From: Cryptomeria japonica
Taxonomy: Eukaryota; Streptophyta; Pinopsida; Cupressales; Cupressaceae
NCBI RefSeq assembly: GCF_030272615.1
Contig: NC_081414.1
Location: 336,834,002 to 336,898,001 of the forward strand
Reading direction: 5' to 3'
Length of the DNA: 64,000 bases
This document shows, in pieces, positions 24,241 to 34,360 of this stretch. The position numbers and the translations under genes were made by a program. Numbering within the stretch: the stretch's first letter is position 1; each line of letters opens with the position of its first letter. Under the pieces are notes generated by a model, which ran no database searches, had not been told where the DNA came from, and saw only the letters and a program-made list of their open reading frames with translations.

Positions 24241-24331
24241 CATGCGCTCCGTGAGATTTGCCATTTTTTTCGAAGTGTAAAACTTCCACACTAAGTGGAC
24301 ACAATTTTGTGCACTTACCCATTCAAATACC

Positions 24332-25382
24332 TCATTCAATATATCATGTATTTAAATAACATTGATGGCTATTATGTTGCTCGTCATTATGTGACATTGG
24401 TAGCTCACTTACTGGGGGTTCATTGTCATTCATGATGGTACAATTTCACATGAAATCATACTTTTGGAAGAAACATAATAGCCTAATTATATCTCATCTC
24501 TTCTCCCTATATATATGGGGCCAAGAGTGATTTCAAACATCTCTCCTTCTTAAGATTAAAATTTCCCCTTTGAGAAGTAGTATCTTCTATAAGGATTTCT
24601 TATTGATTGTAGAGATGTATTCATATTTGAACTTCTTCTCTCATATTGGAACAAGCATCCCTAATGGGGATCTTAAGTACATATCCTCAATTGGGACCTC
24701 CTCCTTGGTGTTGGAAGTTTTCGATCATTCATCAGGGTCTTTTCTTCATTGAGTAGTATCTTTTATAATAAACCCTTCTATTTTGTGCACGTGCATATCC
24801 CCGATGAGGATCTCTTGCCTTCTTTTAGAAGAGTATTTCTATAAATAATCTCTCTTTGATGTCATTTCAATCCTCCATTCTTTCCCAATTTCCTTTATGG
24901 AGTTGCATTTTTTTTTAATTGTATCTCTTGCATTTGTTTCCGTTTAAATCTTTCATCTTGTGTTAGAGAGCTCTCAAATCCTCACTCTTTGTTGTGTTGG
25001 AATTGAGGCTTAGTTCTCTTTCTTACCAAATGATTCTCCATTAGTTTTTTGATCTTGTATCAAATCTCCTTGTGAGCATTTGTCATCAATCTTATTTCAC
25101 AATTCGAGGTGGTAAACATGATACCCTGTTTCAACTCACTAAAATTAGCAAGCTGAAACAGGGGGGCGTATAGCTACCCTCAAATTTTCATCACCTTCCT
25201 TAGTAAGCATTTAGGTGATTTTGTGATTTTATCTAACATGTGGTTTTGTAGGGTGCAGTTCCTAACTATGTACTACAGATACTGTCGGGGGCTTCGTCCT
25301 ACAACTTATGGATATATCATTTTTCATCAATGTTTCCTTTTCTTTACTTTAGCTTGCATATGCACGTAGTGTCATATGACTG
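24332..25382 (+). other. 3' internal region of element C
   Basis: Continuation of C after D. The first codons could follow the frame broken at 19445. The remainder is pyrimidine-rich and non-coding by eye, with repeated phrases (CCCTAATGGGGATCTTAAG and CCCGATGAGGATCTC). A CCTATATATATGGGGCC segment resembles, in general layout, the sequence on the minus strand near 59560-59650. Confidence 0.45.
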
Positions 25383-25399
25383 CTAAAGTGGGGGTTAAA
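25383..25399 (+). other. Polypurine tract of element C
   Basis: CTAAAGTGGGGGTTAAA directly precedes the right LTR (TGCAGTGTCG at 25400). Confidence 0.75.
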
Positions 25400-27043
25400 T
25401 GCAGTGTCGTAAATTGTACACCCTTGCTAGGGTGGTACAATTTCACACTTAGGTTAGCACCCGCCTTAGTATGTCTTGCATCTTGCATTTTTAATTTCCC
25501 TTTAAGCATTTTATTTATTTATTTATTTAAATCTAAATTCATGTTTCATCACTTCATACATCATAAAATTGGGCCATTTATCCTAAGTGTGCCCCTTTTT
25601 ATTTTATTCTTTCAATAAATCATTAAATCATAAACCCTAATTATGTCCTATTTCGACCTTTAAGGCCCGATTTCGCATATCAAAACACCTCAAAATCAGT
25701 TGTAACTTTGGGATTCTCTCTAATATCATCATATCTAACGGCCCTAAAAATTTGGTGAAAATTTGGTCCGATCGTGGCGAGAGTACACATGGTCCTCAAC
25801 TTTTTTCCCGAAATTTCGGGAGCATAATTATATGATATTATAATGCTTAACCCCAAAATATTGGCGGGAAATTCAATTCCTAGGTCGGCCTAAAGACGGA
25901 ATCAAATCAAAATTAAGATCTAGGCTTTCATACATAAGAGCTCTCTTTCTTCATTTGAAGGCAACTAAGATCGAAGGGAATCGAAACTAGGAAAAAGTTA
26001 TTGGAGCAAGCATAAGGAACCTTCTATATATTGAGAGAGAAACCTATGTGTAGTCTTCAACAACATTCAACAACATTTAATCAAGCATTCATCATCAATT
26101 AGGAGCCTTGAAGACATTGAAGAGAAATAGGAGATCTACTTGCAATATCTCTCCCTTGGGGATTGGTTTGATTTCATGTTATTTTTATGTCTTTGTATGA
26201 GCTTCTTTACATCAATTTGTATATTTACATTCATGATTTAGATCATTTAACATATTTGGTTTGAAGCATTGTCATTTATATTCACATTTACATTTAGGGT
26301 TTACTCTCATGCGTAGGGTAGCTCTAGTTTCTTTCATTTTAGGATCTTGCATACACACAAGGTTCTAGCACACACATTTTCAGTACATTATCGGTTATTT
26401 GTGGAGGTGGAAATCACCAACACAATGGTTTGACTGAGGCAAAACCCTATATAGCCACCCAAACCTTCCCTTTTCAGTTGCAGATGCAAAAATAGGCATC
26501 CGGAAGCAGTTTCAAAACAGGGAAAGGCACCGAAACCAACCAGAAGTCTCAAATTTGCAAAAAACTGTCAAGGACAGGGGCGTGGCACCCTATTCCCCCT
26601 CAAAATCAATCATTTTCAGTTTCAACTTCATGACCTTCAGATTCCATCTCTCCAATTACAACTCTCTGTCAGATCATCAAGGACAGTGGCGTGGCACCTT
26701 AGTCTTAGTCAATTTGGCTCAGTTTGCAGCATCAAGTACACATCCAAAATCCTCCCCCTTTCATGCTTTCAGTATCTTAGTTTTAGATTTGCAAGTTTGT
26801 GCAATTTCAAGTTCATTTATGCTTCATTCTTCATCTCCTAGTCTAGTTGATCAATCAAACCCTAGTTTTTCTCTTCATTTGCAACAAGAGGAATAGAAAC
26901 CCTAAGAGGTAATCCTTGTCTCTCTCTTTCTCACAAGCAGTATCCAAATTGATCTATTTCCCTAGGCTCTTTCGTATTCCCAATGTGTTGGCAAAAATGG
27001 GATTAGGTCCTAGTCACCCGATCTCACTTTTCTCGCCTCCACA
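25400..27043 (+). repeat. 3' LTR of element C
   Basis: Matches 15368-17052 end to end and finishes CTCGCCTCCACA, followed by the ATATG target duplication at 27044-27048 and the remainder of B's 3' LTR. Confidence 0.9.
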
Positions 27044-27348
27044 ATATGATGCATTAACTCAAGATGGAATATGCTTATCTTGTGAGTAAGATGTCATTAA
27101 GCTAGTTAATCAAGTAATGATGTTGAAGTATCCTAGGGAAAAGTTAATGATGTTATGTTATTTCCGCTTGCGTTAATTTATGAAATGTGTAATGATGTAT
27201 GTTCATAATGGTTAAATGGTTAATGAATGTAGTTAGATGGAGATGTTATGTGTTACACTAGTTGTTATTAGACGTTAATAAAAAAAAAAAAATCTCCATT
27301 TGCATGTTAGATGTTTAGTTTCTCTAAGGTATTTTGGTAGGCATTACA

Positions 27349-28468
27349 CGAAGCAATTCACAAAGATCATATTTCTTATTCTCTCTCAACATTTCATAGG
27401 CAACATATACTGCAGTACCAGAGATAGAGTTCATTATGCTTGAATAGTAGATCTTATAGCCAATCACCATGGATGCAAACCGAATGTCATCCTCCAAAAT
27501 ATCGTCGATAGTTATCGCTTGTTTATCAAATTTTCACTCGGTTGCATTAGTCACAGTATCATTTTTCATTGCTTTTAGTGATGGTAGTTGTCTAAATAGA
27601 CATAATCTTGTTACAATCTGAATCACACCCTTTGTGATCTTATGCGGCTTATCCATTCACATAAATTCATCGTGCACATGGCTCAATATGTACTGGATCC
27701 ATTCTTCTTTATACAACATCGAGAACTTCACAAACTACACAAAACCCTTGCTTTCCAGATCCTGAAATTCATGTTTCACCTTTGAGCTTCCATCAAACCA
27801 CTGGTTATTATACATATTCAGCATATGAAGGCTTCCCAATTCTTCAATCGTACAAGGAGTATAAACTCTTATGTCTTCAATATGTAACACTCCGTAGGGT
27901 ACCAAAGAAAATGCACCCTTATGGTCATCCTCTATGAAAATGAAGAGATGATTCTTGAAACTTGGATGGGCACGCTCAGTGATGTTCACAACAACAGGGG
28001 TAGCGGTACCAGATGCAGCGATTTTGCAAAGTTACAAATTTCAAACTGAGAAAGTTCTACCGATAAATACCTCGCGTCAGATTAGGGTTTGATGCCAAAT
28101 CGCTTGAGAAATCTTCTATCACGCTTTGGTTGCTGAAAATCTCACTTGCAAAGCTCTTTAAACTTTTTCTCTTCAATTGGAAAGTGAGAAATGAAGTGGA
28201 AAAGTCACTTTTTATCCTTCGCATACCTAATTCTTCATTGTAATAAATTCACTTTGCCCTAATACTTCTGGATACTCTGTATCAATCAAGAATTCTTCTC
28301 CAGATCTTCAAATCGACTCAAATTCTTTCGGAGATCCATAAAAAACATCTGCAATCATCATATACACCTCTGCAACCTGTCGGAATCAGGTAGAGATCAC
28401 AAACAGGGGGTTTGTAAGATTTTCATGATAGCTTCCCCCAAGGTCGGATCCCTTAGGTCTAGTTACCG
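27349..28468 (-). pseudogene. Internal region of element A downstream of gag, unknown ORF
   Basis: On the minus strand an open stretch (about 28020-27730) reads through SGTATPVVVNITERAHPSF and HLFIFIEDDHKGAFSLV to EFQDLESKGFV, then stops. Its start is obscured by an upstream in-frame TAA, with no ATG in a good position. I do not recognise the domain. It is not pol. The rest is AT-rich and non-coding by eye. It lies between gag and the point where B was inserted. Confidence 0.45.
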
Positions 28469-29661
28469 AATGTTGTTCCAACACCAGAATCAGGGGCGGA
28501 CCCACTTCCTACCTCAGAATCAATCTTCTTAACCCATGTCTTCTTCATTAGATCTTTGATCTATTCAACTTTTTCTTTACCATTCTCATCTGACTTCACG
28601 TTCTTGTTATTGTCTTTTGGACCTCTCTTATTCATATTTCTGCTTCTGCAATGCTTTGCAATATGACCAGATTTGTTGCAAGCATAGCAAACAATATTTC
28701 CTTGCATAGATATGAAACTCATCTGATTTTCTCTTAATCTGCATTGATTAGCAGCATGTCCAAACATACCACATGCATAACATCTGACATTTCTTCTATT
28801 TGGAAAGTTATTCATCACAGTTCTACATACATTTGTCTTATGACCATACTTGTTGCATTTGAAACATTGACCGGTAAAAGATGGACCACTATTGATCATC
28901 CTATTTCTACATTGACTATCCATATGACCAAATTTGTTGCAAACGAAATAGTTACCATTGAATTTATGAGCACTAGGTTGTCTTACCGGAGGTCTTCTTG
29001 AGTTGTTCTTTTGTTGAGCTGAATTGGAGCTTTCACCCTTCTCAAATCCAAGACCTTGAGTATTATTAGGATTCTTTTGACTTGCAAGCATCTCATCTAG
29101 TCTGGTTGAACTAATCCAGAACTTCTCCTTGTACTCATTTGCAGCATCAAGATCAAATTTGAGAAGTAGGACCTGCTTTCCAAGATCTTCCTCATATTCT
29201 CTAGGATCTTGTAGGTCATTCTTCGACTGTCCAATCTCATCCTCAAGTCTGCAACATTCTTTTGATTTGTCTTTCAAGGATTGAGCAAGCTTTTCTTCAT
29301 TCTTCTTTCTTTCTACAATCTCCTTTGTCAATCTCATCACAATGGCTTCCATCTCATTCTTTTGGACTATATTAGCTCTAGCAAGTCTCTCACACTATTT
29401 TGTCTTTTGCTTCAAGGCTTCTTCATCAATGCTTTGACTTTCTTTCTCCTTTAGTTTATCAACAAGTTACTTTCTCTTTTCCCTCAACTTATTCAACTGG
29501 TCTTTCAATGTTTCAACATATTCCTCATCATCTTTAAGATTTGCTTTCCCTTTCAGGTTTTCATCTTGTGCATGATCAATATCCTCAAGAGAAACAACTA
29601 GTTGTTGTCTCATATTACAAGAATCCATTGATTCACTTTCATGGATCTTCCTTAAGTTGTT
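28469..29661 (-). pseudogene. gag: Gag-like protein of element A: coiled coil plus four CCHC knuckles, broken by stops
   Basis: One minus-strand frame runs from MDSCNMRQQLVVSLEDI (29661) to SGVGTTFGN (28469), about 395 codons, with three in-frame stops (near 29470, 29396 and 28560). The first half is heptad-like and Lys/Glu-rich (coiled coil). Then come four CCHC zinc knuckles: CNKFGHMDSQC, CNKYGHKTNVC, CYACGMFGHAANQC and CYACNKSGHIAKHC. Knuckles bind RNA in retroelement gag proteins; four in a row is more than the usual one or two. A basic tail follows. There is no adjoining protease or reverse transcriptase. It could also be read as a zinc-knuckle nucleic-acid-binding protein captured by the element. 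Confidence 0.75.
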
Positions 29662-29681
29662 AGGCTTCTTTCGAGAAACTA

Positions 29682-29694
29682 GGCTCTGATACCA
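29682..29694 (-). other. Primer-binding site of element A
   Basis: Minus-strand TGGTATCAGAGCC, two bases inside the LTR end (...CCAACA-AT-). This is the classic plant initiator tRNA-Met primer-binding site. Confidence 0.85.
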
Positions 29695-29696
29695 AT

Positions 29697-30803
29697 TGTT
29701 GGAATCAAGGAACATTGAGAGGGGGGATGAATCAGTGTTCTGCAATTTTTCACTTTGCTAACCAGCTCTATCAACCACTTAATGCATATGAGAAAAAGTA
29801 AAGTGCAGAAACATAAAGCAAAGATCAGCAACACCATAACACCAAGATTTTTAACGTGGAAACCCAGTTAAGGGAAAAACCACAACGGGATTCAAACCCA
29901 CAATATTAATATGCTATGTTAAAAAATATTACATAAGGGGAATGCATATGCATTCAGGCACACCGCCTAGAGCTCACTGCTCAATTACAATAAGGGCTAC
30001 AACCCTAGAAGGCTCACTACCTTACAAAATGATTACATAAAATAATCTGAGTGTCTGAACAGGAAAATAGCATCTACATATGCCAAAAACAATTTCGGTT
30101 AAGCACAAATACTTTATCTTACTCAACTCTACAACACTTCTCTGTTCTGATATTCTGCAGATTCGTACTAGAGCACAAATTTTCACCTTGCGCATGTGAA
30201 ACTACGCACAATCACTCATACACACTTCACACATAACCATCGATACCAAAATGATCAAATCAATCTATCTTATATTTCAACATCACTAATTTAGCTCTCT
30301 AGCATGTCGGCTTCATGAACACGGCACAAAAGATGAAACATGTACACAAGTCATCTCAAACCGATCAAAACCAATCATGCAAACCAAAACAAATTGTCCA
30401 CACGCTTCCCACATGTCGGCTCATCATCGTCAAACACACAAGCAACTGCCAAAATCACTGCATGATCCACGTAGTGAATTTTTACACGTTACTGCTGATA
30501 AGCATTGTTCTACATAAAAACCAGTCTACCAGATCTTCCAACTTACACAAAATTCATCACCGGAGGCCACAAACCTGGAATAAGACATATTACATGACCA
30601 CAATGCTCCTCTGAGATTCGCAACACAAATGAATCGCCAATCAAAACATTGAACAGTACCGGGTATTCTGTTCTATCCATCGGACCTCACAAATACTCAA
30701 TCAATCTTTCCATGGAATGAATCATGGACTGCGGATTGGATATCTGACTCTAGTTGCCATCAATGACAGCATCCGGACATGCATGCAATGTCTCTTGCCA
30801 ACA
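29697..30803 (-). repeat. 5' LTR of element A
   Basis: TGTTGGAATC...CTTGCCAACA on the plus strand, with perfect 7 bp terminal inverted repeats TGTTGG(A/C). Aligns with 96-1221 throughout. Confidence 0.87.
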
Positions 30804-30842
30804 AGTTTTGCCTCTAGTTCTAAATTTCAGAAAAGTACGTAG

Positions 30843-31375
30843 ATGGTTCCAAAGAAGAAGGATATTGAACTGGTGACTATTAATAGTGATGATGAAGAAG
30901 AAGAAAAGAAGGTAGAACAGAAAGTTGTTCAGAGTAAATAAGTAGTAAAGATGCAGAGAGGTAATGATGAGGTAATTGATGATGATGATGATGATGATCT
31001 TACTGAAGAGAAGGTACTTGAAATGATCAGGAAACCTGGTGGTGTGCAATCGGTTGGTGATTCATATCACAATCATGTTTCTTATGAGCAAGATGTTATT
31101 GAGAAAGCATTTGTGAAATATTTGGTTCAAAATAATCTGGTTGCTACTGATGTTGCTAGCCTTCTTCTGGAGGAGCTTGTAGAGAAAATGGTTGAAGGTG
31201 ATGATAATATGCGATGGAAGGTCTTACTGAATCAAATGTTGAACTTGATGCAAATGCCTCCATTGCTCTTCTCCTTATGTTTTATTGAATGGCTCCCAGA
31301 TTCATAGCACAATTCTTGCAATATGGTAGCACAAGAATTCAAAAATTGTGGTTGTTCATGATAAAGAATGAGGTT
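30843..31375 (+). pseudogene. Acidic unknown ORF flanking element A, broken
   Basis: Plus-strand reading from MVPKKKDIELVTINSDDEEE (30843) meets one in-frame TAA near 30938, resumes at MQRGNDEVIDDDDDDD (30951), and continues through EEKVLEMIRKPGGVQSVGD and AFVKYLVQNNLVATDVASL to about 31225. There a frame change is needed to keep a coherent reading (ESNVELDANASIALLLMFY). A GAT repeat encodes the Asp run. The piece begins about 40 bp outside element A's LTR, so A probably landed in or beside it. I do not recognise the family; it may itself be a retroelement structural ORF. Confidence 0.45.
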
Positions 31376-31479
31376 GAATTATATGTTTTGGGATTCAAAT
31401 CAACAATCGGGTTTGTGAGTTCTATAGAAAGATCAATGGTGGAGAATCATTGAGTTGGTTGGGAGATGATTACTCAACG

Positions 31480-31995
31480 TGATTGAATTGATTGGCAAGT
31501 TAACTCATTTGATTGACTTAGTTAGCGAATAGATGAGTTGGTCAAAAAAAAGTTTGAAAAAGATGGACTAACTGACTAGTTAGAGGCAGTTATGAATAAA
31601 ATTATCATTTCATTTAATTTGAAGGAAATTTGATTTTCAAAATGAAATTTGACATGTGAGAAAAAATAAATAAACTAAGAAATTTATTTAGTTGAGAGGA
31701 CATAATTAGTTAATTAAATAATTTAAAATAATTATTTAATTATGATAAAATAATAAAATTGATTTAATTAAACAATAAAAATTATTTATTTGAAGTATGT
31801 GAAAGGAGATTAATTAAATAATTTATTATTAAAGAAAAATTATTTAATTATGAAGTTGGAAGGAAATCTAAATTTTAAAATTGAGCATAGAAGAATAAAG
31901 TTAAATTAATTAATAATCTAAGTTATTCAATTAATAAAGAGGAATAATTAGTAAAATTGGTGTTTGCATGCGTGGGACAATTTTAGGTGTCTACA
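31480..31995 (-). repeat. Probable 3' LTR of another minus-strand retrotransposon
   Basis: On the minus strand a LTR-like start TGTAGACACCTAAAATTGTC (31995 downward) follows a polypurine tract, GAGGGGGGCAAAA (31996-32008). The body is extremely AT-rich with repeated TTAATTAAATAATT motifs. The lower boundary is not defined; I place it near the end of coding-like sequence around 31470. No partner LTR was found in the window. Confidence 0.5.
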
Positions 31996-33480
31996 TTTTG
32001 CCCCCCTCTTAGACAATGCGATTTTGAGCGTTGTTTCAAAGAAAAATTGATAAAATTTTGCCCCAATATGCCCCAATGGGGCCAAGGTCTTGTGGTGACC
32101 CCTCAAGATATTGTTTGTGCATGAAAGGCATAAATGATCTCTCAAAAAAGAAGATGAAGAATATTAGATGAAAGAGGAAACATGATGAAAGAGGAAATAT
32201 GATGAAAGAAAATAATTGTTAGTATGAAATGAAGAATATTAGTTGATGGTGTAGTCAAGAGTTGATCGATATCATATATAGATAAGCATGATTGATTAGA
32301 CAGAATAGATAGCATGAGATTGATTGGCTTGATTAGATTGATTGGAGTCCTTGGGTATGTTCGACTGAGAAAACACAGTTTGAAGGGTCATTTTATGAGT
32401 TATGGACTAATAGAAGAAGTGTTAGCTAGAAGAATGAATTAATAAGAAGTGAGGAATAGTTAGAGATTGATTGATTTGGAATAGATGATAGCTTAGTCTT
32501 GAACTTGTATTGTGCTTTCACCAAAGTATGATAATATCATCATAGAACCTTATGATGTGGCAAATGGATGTATTGTACCAAGGTTTGGAAGGCCAAGGTC
32601 GGAACTATCCCTTTTCATAGACAAACGTAGTGCAGACAAGGAATGCCTTGACTCATACTAGTTAGTGACAATAGATCATTGGAATATGTGACGAATTAAC
32701 CATAAAGCATGTTAATCCTTATGAAAAAAGTGTTAGATGACCTTTGACTTGCATAGGATATTTTAATTATGCCAAATGGAACCCAATCACACACAAGGAA
32801 AGCAGTTGCCTTAACAATATCATCAAGATAAACCACAAACAGAAATCAAAGATAAAAATCACGATCCATCCTCGCTCCTCTAATCACTTGTGGATATCCT
32901 TGAGTAGCATAGGAACGTGACCTAAGCTAAACAAATAAAAGATAAGACAGACTTGACCAAATAAGTCAACAACCATTTAGATCTTTTTATCAAAGATAAG
33001 TGCTTCTTGATTTGATGATCGTTTGATAGGATGCCCATTCTTGTATGTTTTAGGAACGATGTATCTATAAAGGCACATTTTTTGTTAGGTTGTAGGCTAC
33101 CTTTGGTAGTTTATCTGTCAACATCTATCATCAAAGGGGATAGTTTCTTATGAATCATGATTGGTATCAAAGATTGATCAGACCGTTAAAAAATCTGAAG
33201 GATTACATAAACACATATATAATGCATATATGTATATGTATACATAATATACATGTAGAGTAAACATATATGACACATTCAGATAGTGTCTGAAGCCCAG
33301 GGCTTAAATTTGATTGCTGTATAACCATTAGGCTTTTATCCCGTAAAGTACAACTAAATTTTAGGAAAACTATCACATGAAAGGGGAGGAATTGGATGAA
33401 CAGTCAAAATTTATATAGGATTATTTTATTATATATTTAGTTTTTATATAGCATTTTTCAAATTAGGTATCTCTTATTAT
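31996..33480 (-). other. Internal remnant next to the 31995 LTR; no coding recognised
   Basis: After the polypurine tract (31996-32010) come about 1.4 kb of purine-rich DNA. It includes repeats of GATGAAAGAGGAAA(C/T)AT around 32165-32205 and many TTGATT and GATTGA words. No retroelement domain or open frame is convincing. Presumed 3' untranslated or non-coding interior of the minus-strand element. Confidence 0.35.
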
Positions 33481-33524
33481 TTCAAGGGCAATTTTGAATG
33501 AATAACAGTGTCATAAAAATTACT

Positions 33525-33657
33525 TGATAGGCAGGGTTGATCGTCAACTTTAATCCCTCAATTGTTGATGCCTTTTTCAGACTTCTGCAAAATGATCCAT
33601 CTATGCTGGCAGAGCAATCCAAGACCACAACTGTTTGTCTCGGTTCTGTTAAACAGG
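33525..33657 (+). pseudogene. Exon-like fragment ending at a splice donor
   Basis: A plus-strand open segment translates to NPSIVDAFFRLLQNDPSML followed by AEQSKTTTVCLGSVKQ, then CAG|GTGATTTC, a plausible donor. The composition looks like a real protein exon and the segment is preceded by an AG. I do not recognise the gene. Its relation to the repeats at 33898-34350 is unknown. Confidence 0.35.
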
Positions 33658-33897
33658 TGATTTCTGTAAAGAGAAGATTTGAATGTCCCAACTTAATACC
33701 TCGATAATTGGTCTACTACCACTTTGCTGTAGAATTTAGTAGAAGTTATCAGAATAGCGAAGAAAAATATATATCAGCAATCTTTTGATTTTTTAAACTA
33801 GCTTTGTTCTACTCAATTAACGTCTCCAATTGTGGATGCTTATAATGTTCTTTCCATAATGAGTTTTTCTTTTATTATTGGCAAACTTTGATTTAGT

Positions 33898-34360
33898 GCA
33901 ACAATGTGAAGGGTTAATTTCAAAACTGCTGAAGTGGAGTGTAGATTTTTAAAACACATAAATTTTGACAAATGGGCATCAGATTTAACCTCTGCTTGGA
34001 GTGCCCTTCAAAGGGATTCTTATGCTGCAACAATGTGGAGGGTTACTTCTGAAACTGCTGAAGTTGAGTAGATTTTTAAAATACATAAATTTTGACAAAC
34101 GGGCATCAGATTTAACCTCTACTTGGAGTGCCCTTCGAAGAGATGTTTATGCCTCAACAACATTAAGGTTTACTTATAGTAATGCTGATGTGGAGTAGAT
34201 TTTTAAAATACATAAATTTTGACAAACGGACATCAGATTTAACCTCTGCTTTGAGTGCCCTTCAAAGGGATATTTATGCCGCAACAATGTGAAGGTTTAC
34301 TTCTAAAACTGCTCAAGTGGAGTAGATTTTTAAAATACCCTTTGGGCGTGACACTAATGA
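33898..34360 (+). repeat. 127 bp coding-like tandem repeat, about 3.5 copies
   Basis: Copies start near 33898, 34027, 34154 and 34281 (period 127-129 bp). Each contains ATTTTGACAAA(T/C)GG(G/A)CATCAG and translates in one frame to NFDK(W/R)ASDLTSAWSALQRD, ending ETAEVE-stop. The repeated stop and preserved frame suggest a duplicated exon end, or a pseudogene segment amplified in tandem. Confidence 0.65.

Larger units (their letters stand above)
19456..24320. mobile_element. Element D: TIR element carrying palindromic satellite array
   Basis: The outer ends are inverted: TTGTGTCCACTT...GTGGAAG at 19464-19494 matches the reverse complement of CTTCCAC...AAGTGGACACAA at 24283-24304. Imperfect 11 bp flanks, ATTCGAGTACC (19445-19455) and ATTCAAATACC (24321-24331), agree at 9 of 11 positions and are candidate target duplications. 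Long inner inverted arms (about 20330-20630 against 23950-24240) enclose the satellite at about 20700-23760. No transposase was seen. A target duplication of 9-11 bp would suit a Mutator-like element, but the shared subterminal block with E, which looks hAT-like, argues for caution. Confidence 0.65.
15368..27043 (+). mobile_element. Element C: large non-autonomous LTR retrotransposon (LARD-like), hosts element D
   Basis: It has related LTRs of about 1.65 kb (15368-17052 and 25400-27043) with TGTAGTG/TGCAGTG...CCACA ends, a polypurine tract before the right LTR and a perfect 5 bp target duplication. The 8.3 kb interior holds only a decayed Ser/Pro/Asp-rich coding stretch, element D and non-coding DNA. 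No gag knuckle, reverse transcriptase, RNase H or integrase motif was found. Long LTRs and a pol-less interior fit a large retrotransposon derivative (LARD) mobilised by another element. Insertion order places it later than B and earlier than D. Confidence 0.88.
2444..27348 (+). mobile_element. Element B: Ty3/gypsy chromovirus (Del/Tekay-like), hosts element C
   Basis: Plus-strand order is a truncated 5' LTR (2444-6445), primer-binding site, gag with a CCHC knuckle, protease, reverse transcriptase, RNase H, integrase, a chromodomain-like tail, polypurine tract, then a 3' LTR (11296-15367 plus 27044-27348) interrupted by element C. Reverse transcriptase precedes integrase, which is the Ty3/gypsy order. 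The C-terminal tail (VQWDP...ATWEDVAQMRELYP) matches the chromodomain-type end of the plant Del/Tekay chromoviruses. Many stops and at least one frameshift make it inactive. The LTR would be about 4.3-4.4 kb without the insert, which is very long. Confidence 0.9.
11296..27348 (+). repeat. 3' LTR of element B, interrupted by element C
   Basis: Full-length LTR with TGTAGTG... at 11296 and ...GGCATTACA at 27348. Element C (15368-27043) sits inside it, flanked by ATATG at 15363-15367 and 27044-27048. The 5' LTR carries the uninterrupted sequence AAATATGATGCATT, an internal empty-site control. In the last ~305 bp the two LTRs differ at about 17-20 positions by eye. The first 311 bp are unique to this copy. 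Confidence 0.88.
96..30803 (-). mobile_element. Element A: minus-strand LTR retrotransposon split by nested insertions
   Basis: Two related direct LTRs of about 1.1 kb lie at 96-1221 and 29697-30803. Read on the minus strand the order is 5' LTR, two bases, a primer-binding site matching TGGTATCAGAGCC (the initiator tRNA-Met class), a coiled-coil zinc-knuckle gag, further coding remnants, the foreign insert 2444-27348, more coding remnants, a polypurine tract and the 3' LTR. No reverse transcriptase, integrase or RNase H was found in the retained internal DNA (about 1.2 kb plus 2.35 kb). A is therefore either a gag-only non-autonomous element or an element that lost pol in the deletion at B's left junction. 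By eye the LTRs differ at roughly 8% of positions. Outer target duplication is unclear. Confidence 0.8.

Noticed and set aside
29682-29694. tRNA gene fragment
   Set aside because: The match is only the 13-base primer-binding complement next to an LTR; there is no cloverleaf.
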